Below, piece after piece: positions 1-5,171 of a stretch of 5,808 bases of DNA. The stretch is taken from the NCBI GenBank assembly GCA_964654015.1, contig CAZZHQ010000148.1:1-5808 (forward strand), written 5' to 3'. Under the pieces are notes generated by a model. It had not been told where the DNA came from, did not search any database, and worked only from the letters and a program-made list of their open reading frames with translations. Within the stretch, counting starts at the first letter, position 1, and each line of letters starts with the position of its first letter. This stretch comes from JAUUZT01 sp964654015 (GTDB taxonomy: Bacteria > Chloroflexota > Dehalococcoidia > GIF9 > AB-539-J10). A program made the position numbers and the translations under genes.

Positions 1-644
1 TCGGCTGCTGCTTTAGGATTATTCCAAGACCAGTCTTCTTTGGTGCGCGGGGCGCCCACCAGGTATTCCATTATGCCATCGCAGACGACGATATATGAGC
101 CGATCGATACCAGGTCCGAATAAGCGTTGAGTTCTTCCAACACGTGTTGCCTGGTATGGTTCGAGTCCAGTACGACAAATACCCGCTCTCCTGGCTTAAC
201 CATCGACTTGACCCGGTTGACGATTGTCTGGTCAGTAGAGCTGCCCTCAACTAGCGTGACATACTCGAACAGCTCGTGCTCCTCTATTGCTTTGCGGTTG
301 TGCGGCCGTATCTCAATGTCGATACTTATTACACGTCCCCTGCCCATCGCTTTGAGCAGCCCGGCATAAAAGACAAAGGAGCCGCCATGAGCAATACCCG
401 TTTCAATGATCACGTCGGGTTTTACCTGATAGATCACTTCCTGTATGCGAAACATGTCCTCGGGCAACTGTATAATCGGCCTGCCCAACCATGTGAACGT
501 ATAAATGTGTTTTACATCCCAGCCCGATCTCAGCCATATTTTGGATAGAATATGAAAAGCCTCAGGCGATCCGATGTCATGGGTTGATACGCCACTTTCA
601 TCTTCAACAATTACCAGACCGTTTTTTTCGTCAACCTTTATCAT
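1..644 (-). CDS. CmcI-like (cephalosporin hydroxylase family) SAM-dependent methyltransferase/hydroxylase, 3' end cut by window
   Basis: The reading frame opens at an ATG at 644 and runs without a stop off the left edge, giving 214 complete codons. The start is supported by GAAGGA seven bases upstream, which overlaps the stop of the preceding gene; the gap between the genes is 11 bases. Visible family marks are a SAM-binding loop ETGIAHGGS (residues 81-89), the strand SIDIEIRPHNR (107-117), the acidic VVLDSNHTRQHV (157-168) and YIVVCDG (184-190). These match the CmcI/PF04989 group, whose founder acts in cephamycin synthesis but whose relatives are common in polysaccharide loci, where sugar O-methylation is the usual assumption. 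From memory, CmcI binds its metal with an Asp and a Glu-Asp pair; here the pair reads Cys-Asp (188-189). Family members are about 235-255 residues, so roughly 20-40 are missing. The family call is firm; hydroxylase versus O-methyltransferase and the substrate are inferred. An A7 run lies in codons 6-8. Confidence 0.88.
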   Translation of the reverse strand, partial: MIKVDEKNGLVIVEDESGVSTHDIGSPEAFHILSKIWLRSGWDVKHIYTFTWLGRPIIQLPEDMFRIQEVIYQVKPDVIIETGIAHGGSFVFYAGLLKAMGRGRVISIDIEIRPHNRKAIEEHELFEYVTLVEGSSTDQTIVNRVKSMVKPGERVFVVLDSNHTRQHVLEELNAYSDLVSIGSYIVVCDGIMEYLVGAPRTKEDWSWNNPKAAA

Positions 645-655
645 TTTTCAGTCCT

Positions 656-1465
656 TCAAGATTTTTTATACTCACCTATCAGCCTTTCCAGGTCGGATAG
701 AATATGGGAAGGCTTAAATTCAAATTCCTTTTTTATGCGGTCTATGTATATACTGGGGAAGCATATCCTTTCGGCGTTGGCGGCCACCTCGACATCGCAC
801 CCTGTCAGGCTGCTCAACCTGTCAACGATCTGCCCGGCCGGTATGTTTTCGCCGCTTGCTATGTTATATATCCTATGCTTTCCCTGAAGTGCTATTTGGG
901 GCAGTATCTTTACTACATCATACACGCTGACATGGTCTTTGCTGGAATCCATGGTTGTATTCAGCACGATTCTCTTTTTCTTTAGAGCGTCCCTGATCAA
1001 CGAGAATATGAAGTTCTCTGACTGGGAGTCATAGCCGTAGACGTTCGATAACCTCGCCACTCTCACATTGTCCTCACCGGCAGCGAAGCAGGCCGATTCA
1101 CCCATTATTTTTGAGATATTATACAGGTCGCCCGGAACAAGAGGCTGACTGTGGATAACATCCTCCTCATGCGCGATATCCTCCCTGGCCCCGTACATCC
1201 GTGTGGAGGACAAATAGACGAACGAGTCGAACTTGCATCGCGTCAACGCATCGACAAGGCAGCAAACATGTGCATTTATCGTCTCAAAAGGCTTCATCCT
1301 GAAATCGGCGGTGAGCCCGATGCAATAGATAACATGGCCAAGGTTCTGCGCAGATATATCCACCCCTTTTGCGGGAGCAAAGCAATCATGACCTTCTCTT
1401 TGGAGATGCCTCACGAGGTGTGAACCGATAAATCCGGATGCGCCTAATACAGTGAAGCTTATCAT
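656..1465 (-). CDS. NAD(P)-dependent sugar epimerase/dehydratase (extended SDR), probable nucleotide-sugar 4-ketoreductase
   Basis: This 269-residue Rossmann-fold protein has the N-terminal cofactor loop GASGFIG (residues 8-14), a Ser-Ser-Thr catalytic stretch (86-88) and the catalytic YNISK (Tyr115, Lys119), all typical of extended short-chain dehydrogenases. It is shorter than RmlB/RfbG-type dehydratases (about 320-360 residues). The region between the glycine loop and the strand HVIYCIG (44-50) is strongly compressed. The end of the second strand (FAPAKG, 29-34) has no acidic residue, which would suit NADP(H), although this is a guess. It starts with ATG at 1465, overlapping the methyltransferase stop as ATGA, with no strong Shine-Dalgarno, so translational coupling is likely. 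Since the operon makes CDP-4-keto-6-deoxyglucose and carries an RmlC-like epimerase, the step still needed is 4-keto reduction, and this is the only candidate in view. A C4 epimerase on a finished sugar is the main alternative. SDR family certain; reaction inferred. Confidence 0.9.
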   Translation of the reverse strand: MISFTVLGASGFIGSHLVRHLQREGHDCFAPAKGVDISAQNLGHVIYCIGLTADFRMKPFETINAHVCCLVDALTRCKFDSFVYLSSTRMYGAREDIAHEEDVIHSQPLVPGDLYNISKIMGESACFAAGEDNVRVARLSNVYGYDSQSENFIFSLIRDALKKKRIVLNTTMDSSKDHVSVYDVVKILPQIALQGKHRIYNIASGENIPAGQIVDRLSSLTGCDVEVAANAERICFPSIYIDRIKKEFEFKPSHILSDLERLIGEYKKS

Positions 1466-2562
1466 GACAGACCATCTAGAGGATGATGTAGAATCGGATT
1501 TTTGTGAACCAATAACTTGGGACTGACGTTTTCAACCACGCACAGTCCCAGTCGCCTTACTATATCAAGATCCTTAGTGGCTAAGAGATTGAATCCGTGG
1601 GGCGGGCCTTCCAGGTAAACACGATCGACCGGGATAACTTCAATGGCTTTACCCGCCATTGAGTAATTGTCGTGGAAATCGCGGATCGCATAAACTGTGT
1701 AGCCGCTCGACCTCACAAGATCCACGATCGATGTATTCTCTAGACCTGATGACCAATCAACGTAGTTGCGGTGGACCTCGAAGACCAAATGAGGTGCCTC
1801 AGGGAATGGACGAGAAAGAGTGTTACTCCCTCCGACAAGAGCTTCCTCCTCTCCACCTTCGAGATCTATCATAATTAAGCCTACACACGGTAACGATCTG
1901 AGGTCGACATAGTCGTCTATTGTTATAGATTGAGCAATTGCCATCGGATGGTTCTCGCCCCCATTGACGGGAAGACAGGTTGCCAAAGCTGATGCTCCTT
2001 CTACGCTGAGCGTGACATTACTCTTGTTCCACAAGGCCAACTGATGTGCCGATACGTTAATGATGCCATTGATTCTCAGATGATGTAAAAGCCGAATGAA
2101 CGCGTGTTCCATCGGCTCGAAGGCGTGGACCATACCCCCAAGGTTTTGCTCCGTCATGGCGCGGGCAATTGGTAGGACTTGGTCGCCAATGTACGCGCCG
2201 CCGACAATCACGTGCCGCGCGTCAGCTGCCAAGCTCACAAGCAATTTGGTCGTTTGTGGTTCCCACACATGGTCAGGATTAGCGCTTGAACTCAATAGCA
2301 GTGCTTCTTCGATGCGACTGTCAACCCCCACTTCGAAAATCAAGCCATTCTGCAGGATAACACGGTGCGTCCGCGCATCGCGGAGAAGTGAACGGATAAA
2401 GGGTAAGCGCACCTCGTTTCGGAATATATCGGCATTGTCTGCTTGAGATTCGGCGGTGCGGAGCGCCTCAAGGATAATCTCGCGGAGTTGCTCGTTTCGT
2501 CCTGCCCCTGCTATTGCCTCAGCGAGCTTTGCATCATCGAAGTTTGTAAAGCTATCATGCAT
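1462..2562 (-). CDS. FkbM family SAM-dependent methyltransferase
   Basis: A 366-residue protein whose centre carries the FkbM (Methyltransf_21) pattern: a SAM loop VIVGGAYIGD (118-127), VHAFEP (145-150) with the ribose-binding acidic residue, and the late motif IMIDLEGGEEEAL (230-242), followed by HLVFEVH (258-264). About 110 residues precede the SAM loop, longer than in a minimal FkbM protein, and about 100 follow the last motif. The usual D-V-G-A-N-x-G of motif I is replaced by V-G-G-A-Y-I-G. Known relatives methylate hydroxyls of sugars or polyketides, so O-methylation of the deoxyhexose, free or within the glycan, is the likely role; the position cannot be read from sequence. The ATG at 2562 lies 8 bases inside the upstream epimerase gene, with AAAAAGG nine bases before it. 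The stop overlaps the next gene as ATGA. Sampled lines are about 50-62% GC, above the neighbouring epimerase gene. No signal peptide or membrane segment is evident, so it is probably cytosolic. Confidence 0.9.
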   Translation of the reverse strand: MHDSFTNFDDAKLAEAIAGAGRNEQLREIILEALRTAESQADNADIFRNEVRLPFIRSLLRDARTHRVILQNGLIFEVGVDSRIEEALLLSSSANPDHVWEPQTTKLLVSLAADARHVIVGGAYIGDQVLPIARAMTEQNLGGMVHAFEPMEHAFIRLLHHLRINGIINVSAHQLALWNKSNVTLSVEGASALATCLPVNGGENHPMAIAQSITIDDYVDLRSLPCVGLIMIDLEGGEEEALVGGSNTLSRPFPEAPHLVFEVHRNYVDWSSGLENTSIVDLVRSSGYTVYAIRDFHDNYSMAGKAIEVIPVDRVYLEGPPHGFNLLATKDLDIVRRLGLCVVENVSPKLLVHKNPILHHPLDGLS

Positions 2563-3136
2563 CTTGTATTACCTTTTTGGCACAGGCGCCTAAATACGAA
2601 TAGTTCTGAGCGGAGTAGTCTAGTAAATGGGCATCCCGTTTCGAAATAATGGCGACAGGGATAGGCCATTCAATCTGAAAAACTGGATCATCCCACTTCA
2701 CTCCCCTTTCACACTCTGGATGATAAAACTCAGACACCTGATAAAAGACCATTGTGTTATCCGCCAACGTCAGGAAGCCGTGGGCAAACCCTTCAGGAAT
2801 ATAGAGCATTTTGCAGTTCTGTGCTGTCAATTCATCCCCTACCCATTGCTTAAAAGTAGGTGATTCGGGACGCAAGTCAATCATCACATCATAGATAGCA
2901 CCCATAGTACACCGAACCAACTTGGCTTCTTGATAAGGAGCTACCTGATAATGCATACCACGAAGCGTGCCCTTCTTTTTATTATAAGAGACATTGCACT
3001 GGGCAACGCAAGGATTTAAACCATGCTCTTCAAAATCCCTCTTACAGAAGCTGCGGGCAAAAAAACCCCGCTCATCCTCTTGCGGCTCTAACTCCACAAT
3101 ATAGGCCCCTTTAAGTTTGGTTTCTTTAAATACCAC
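2555..3136 (-). CDS. rfbC: RmlC/RfbC-type nucleotide-sugar 3,5-epimerase (annotated family: dTDP-4-dehydrorhamnose 3,5-epimerase)
   Basis: A 193-residue cupin of the RmlC family (usual length about 180-190). Visible family marks are ERGFFARSF (22-30), TLRGMHYQ (57-64) with the catalytic-base His62, Lys72 in EAKLVR, the cupin strand YIPEGFAHGF (112-121), Tyr132 and Tyr138 in the FYQVSEFY stretch, and SKRDAHLLDY (165-174) with Asp168, the expected partner of the His. The catalytic set looks complete, so the enzyme should be active. The start is a GTG at 3136: an in-frame TAG lies three codons upstream, the N-terminus then aligns with other family members, and no in-frame ATG precedes Met61. AGG sits nine bases before the GTG. 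In dTDP-rhamnose synthesis this family epimerises C3 and C5 of the 4-keto sugar. Here it follows rfbF and rfbG with no rmlA, rmlB or rmlD in view, so CDP-4-keto-6-deoxyglucose is the more likely substrate. Whether it acts on C3, C5 or both is unknown. Confidence 0.94.
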   Translation of the reverse strand: MVFKETKLKGAYIVELEPQEDERGFFARSFCKRDFEEHGLNPCVAQCNVSYNKKKGTLRGMHYQVAPYQEAKLVRCTMGAIYDVMIDLRPESPTFKQWVGDELTAQNCKMLYIPEGFAHGFLTLADNTMVFYQVSEFYHPECERGVKWDDPVFQIEWPIPVAIISKRDAHLLDYSAQNYSYLGACAKKVIQDA

Positions 3137-3138
3137 TT

Positions 3139-3147
3139 CACGCTACC
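3139..3147 (-). promoter_or_regulatory. ops-like GGTAGCGTG immediately before the rfbC start
   Basis: The minus strand reads GGTAGCGTG from 3147 to 3139, two bases before the GTG start codon. This equals the nine-base core of the enterobacterial ops element (GGCGGTAGCGTG), at which RfaH is loaded on RNA polymerase in long polysaccharide operons; the first three bases of the full 12-mer do not match. Ops normally lies in the operon leader, not between genes, and the AGG here also serves as the likely ribosome-binding site. A nine-base match somewhere in the window on either strand has roughly a 4% chance, so coincidence is quite possible. Confidence 0.2.
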
Positions 3148-3184
3148 TGTACAGAGAACCTTTTCTTTGATCCCCACACACTTC

Positions 3185-4255
3185 TCATCTTTTGATTGAT
3201 TTATCAATATAATCGTTAATCTGGTTCACGCAGAAATCATAGCCGGCGTCAATTGCTTTATACCATTTCACCGTATATTCTATGGCTTCACCTACGTTTA
3301 AAGTGGGCCTCCAATTCAGCAGGCCAGCAACCTTAGAAATATCCAGCATCAGGCACCGGGTTTCATGAGGTTCATTCTCCAATCCTCCGGACAGATCTTT
3401 GTACATTCCACTTCCCCAACATGCCAACAGCTTCCCCACCAGTTCACCTACGGTAATCATGGAGCCGCGGTCAGGCCCGAAATTCCAGGCCCCCGCATAC
3501 TTTTCGCCATCCTCATACATTCTTGAAGCCAGCAGCAGATATCCACTCAAAGGCTCAAGCACATGCTGCCATGGCCGTACCGAGTGGGGAGAACGGATAC
3601 CAACTGGCTCACCTTTTTTTAGTGCCCGGATGCAATCCGGGACCAGCCTGTCCTCCCGCCAATCTCCACCCCCTATCACATTCCCCGCTCGTACCGAGGA
3701 AAGAGATTTATTATTCATATTAAAAAAAGAGTTTCTATAGGCTGCTGTTATAATCTCCGAACACGCTTTGCTTGAACTATAGGGATCATAGCCGCCCAAT
3801 GTGTCATCTTCCCTGTATCCCCACAGCCACTCCTTATTTTCGTAGCATTTATCACTGGTGACGTTGATGATTACTTTCACGGAGTCAGAGGCCCGGCAAC
3901 ATTCCAGAAGATTTACCGTTCCCCCGATGTTTGTATCATAAGTCAGCTTTGGCTGTTCATAAGATAACCTGACCAGTGGTTGGGCTGCCATGTGAAATAC
4001 GATTTCAGGATGGTATTTTAAAAAAAATCCCTTTAGATGATCGAAATCCCTGATATCTCCAATATTGCTGGCTATCTTCTTGCCCACGCCCGCCACAACA
4101 AAAATGTCATTCGCTGTATATGGCTCCAAAGCATATCCAATGACATTGGCGCCCAATTCCCTTAACCAGATGGAAAGCCAGGAACCTTTGAAACCTGTGT
4201 GACCTGTGACCAGGACAGTCTTGCCCTCAAAGACATTATTGAATAAAATTCTCAT
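3185..4255 (-). CDS. rfbG: CDP-glucose 4,6-dehydratase
   Basis: Converts CDP-D-glucose to CDP-4-keto-6-deoxy-D-glucose, the branch point for CDP-linked deoxy sugars. With the ATG at 4255 it is 356 residues, close to known RfbG (about 360). It shows the NAD loop VTGHTGFKGSW (16-26), HMAAQPLVRLSY (88-99), NVTSDKCY (131-138), catalytic YSSSK (Tyr159, Lys163), RAGNVIGGGDW (189-199) and RPWQHV (227-232), all diagnostic of this dehydratase rather than of dTDP-glucose dehydratase. An in-frame ATG at 4270 would add five residues. The 4255 start is preferred because it makes an ATGA overlap with the rfbF stop, has GGAAAG seven bases upstream, and places the NAD loop where homologues have it; the 4270 ATG has AAGG only four bases away. 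The gene holds three homopolymer runs (A8 at 4020-4027, A7 at 3722-3728, T7 at 3614-3620 on the plus strand), but the frame is intact throughout. Confidence 0.96.
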   Translation of the reverse strand: MRILFNNVFEGKTVLVTGHTGFKGSWLSIWLRELGANVIGYALEPYTANDIFVVAGVGKKIASNIGDIRDFDHLKGFFLKYHPEIVFHMAAQPLVRLSYEQPKLTYDTNIGGTVNLLECCRASDSVKVIINVTSDKCYENKEWLWGYREDDTLGGYDPYSSSKACSEIITAAYRNSFFNMNNKSLSSVRAGNVIGGGDWREDRLVPDCIRALKKGEPVGIRSPHSVRPWQHVLEPLSGYLLLASRMYEDGEKYAGAWNFGPDRGSMITVGELVGKLLACWGSGMYKDLSGGLENEPHETRCLMLDISKVAGLLNWRPTLNVGEAIEYTVKWYKAIDAGYDFCVNQINDYIDKSIKR

Positions 4256-5031
4256 TCCCAGACTTTCCATTCCGCCTTGTTCTCAACCCACAATTTATTC
4301 AGATATTCCATGTCTCGAATAGTATCCATGCAGGCCCAGAATTTATCGTGCTTATAAACCATGAGCTGGCCTTCAGCAGCAATCCGTTCCAAACAGGTGT
4401 ATTCGAGGTCGCAATCATCCCTGTCTTCCAGGCAATCGAAAAACGCCCGGTTAAAAACAAAGAAACCACCGCTGACCCAGTTGCCAGTTGCCGCCGGTTT
4501 TTCATAAAAACTTGTCACCCTTTCTCCATCGACACTAAGTTCACCGAATCGCGATAGTGGATTTACACCGGTGACAGTCGCCAGTTTGCCATGGGATTTA
4601 TGGAATGCGAGTAAATCGTTTATATCGATACTTGATACTCCATCGCCATAGGTAACCATGAAAGTGTCACCAGCCACATACTTCTCCACTCTTTTCAGTC
4701 GTCCACCTTTGAGTGCGTCATCCCCAGTATCAGCCAGCGTAATATTCCAGCCGCGCTCCGGGAGATGAGAGTTGAAATTCAGGTTATCTCTGTCACCCAG
4801 CTTTAACGTGAAATCACCGCTCATCATCTCGTAATTATAGAAATACTCCTTGATTTGCTCACCTTTATAGCCAAGACACAGGATGAAATCTGTGTGGCCA
4901 TAATGGGCATAAATTTTCATTATATGCCAGATGATAGGCCTGTTGCCTATCTTGACCATAGGCTTGGGTTTAAACTCGGTTTCTTCCTTAAGGCGCGCTC
5001 CAATACCGCCACAGAAAATAACTACGTTCAT
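4252..5031 (-). CDS. rfbF: Glucose-1-phosphate cytidylyltransferase
   Basis: Makes CDP-glucose and pyrophosphate from CTP and alpha-D-glucose-1-phosphate in the cytosol, the first committed step of CDP-deoxyhexose synthesis. The 259 residues match the family length (about 257). The nucleotide-binding loop FCGGIGARL (6-14), PKPMVKIG (22-29, catalytic Lys23), VTYGDG (126-131) with a metal-binding Asp130, FYEKP (175-179), GGFFVF (188-193) and WACMDTIRD (232-240) with a second Asp at 236 are all present. Both the CMDTIRD segment and the terminal WKVWE are characteristic of cytidylyl- rather than thymidylyltransferases. The ATG at 5031 has AGGA four bases upstream. A 140-base gap separates it from the capsule gene, so it may be the first gene of its own transcript, and its stop overlaps rfbG as ATGA. 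Family and reaction are secure. Confidence 0.97.
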   Translation of the reverse strand: MNVVIFCGGIGARLKEETEFKPKPMVKIGNRPIIWHIMKIYAHYGHTDFILCLGYKGEQIKEYFYNYEMMSGDFTLKLGDRDNLNFNSHLPERGWNITLADTGDDALKGGRLKRVEKYVAGDTFMVTYGDGVSSIDINDLLAFHKSHGKLATVTGVNPLSRFGELSVDGERVTSFYEKPAATGNWVSGGFFVFNRAFFDCLEDRDDCDLEYTCLERIAAEGQLMVYKHDKFWACMDTIRDMEYLNKLWVENKAEWKVWE

Positions 5032-5053
5032 TTTATCCTAACGACTTGTTTAT

Positions 5054-5085
5054 ATTATCCTACCACATTTCACTGGAAACGTGAA
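5054..5085 (-). promoter_or_regulatory. Weak candidate sigma70-type promoter ahead of rfbF
   Basis: On the minus strand a TTCACG box (5085-5080; four of six matches to TTGACA) is followed after 17 bases by TAGGAT (5062-5057; four of six matches to TATAAT) with an upstream TG one base away, an extended -10 arrangement. A better -10 match, GATAAT (5059-5054), overlaps it but has no good -35 at normal spacing. The location, 25-55 bases before the rfbF start, would leave a very short leader. The 140-base gap is the largest in the window and the natural place for a promoter. The matches are weak and could be chance. Confidence 0.25.
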
Positions 5086-5090
5086 CTGCA

Positions 5091-5104
5091 CCCAGACGAC
5101 TGGG
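5091..5104. repeat. Short inverted repeat CCCAG-ACGA-CTGGG in the intergenic gap
   Basis: A perfect five-base stem with a four-base loop lies between the capsule gene and rfbF, just upstream of the candidate promoter. In the minus-strand transcript two G-U pairs could extend it slightly. No run of U follows, so it does not qualify as an intrinsic terminator. It could be a minor RNA hairpin or protein site, or simply chance. Confidence 0.25.
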
Positions 5105-5171
5105 CAGAACATATCTCGATAGTCTGACGATAGAGGATAATAAATATAGCCCCGTAATTGGATGCCACACT

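Noticed and set aside
127..548. Two plus-strand frames over the left end
   Set aside because: They are antisense to the CmcI-like frame, have no recognisable domain, and the minus frame carries clear family motifs.
2555..3136. dTDP-L-rhamnose synthesis as the function of the locus
   Set aside because: Only the RmlC-type gene is present; rmlA, rmlB and rmlD are absent from the window while CDP-glucose enzymes sit directly upstream.
3147..3154. CTGTACAG palindrome between rfbG and rfbC
   Set aside because: An eight-base palindrome is expected by chance in a window of this size, and no flanking symmetry extends it.
3399..3740. Plus-strand frames inside rfbG
   Set aside because: Antisense shadows of a fully conserved dehydratase; low-complexity Pro/Ser-rich translation with no motifs.
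4299..4505. Minus-strand 68-codon frame within rfbF
   Set aside because: A shifted frame inside a complete, conserved cytidylyltransferase; the translation has no independent features.
3185..5031. Classical 3,6-dideoxyhexose (abequose/paratose/tyvelose/ascarylose) pathway
   Set aside because: The PMP-dependent RfbH dehydrase needed for C3 deoxygenation is not in the window; it could still lie outside.
5091..5104. Hairpin as a rho-independent terminator for the capsule gene
   Set aside because: The stem is only five pairs and no U-tract follows it on the minus strand.
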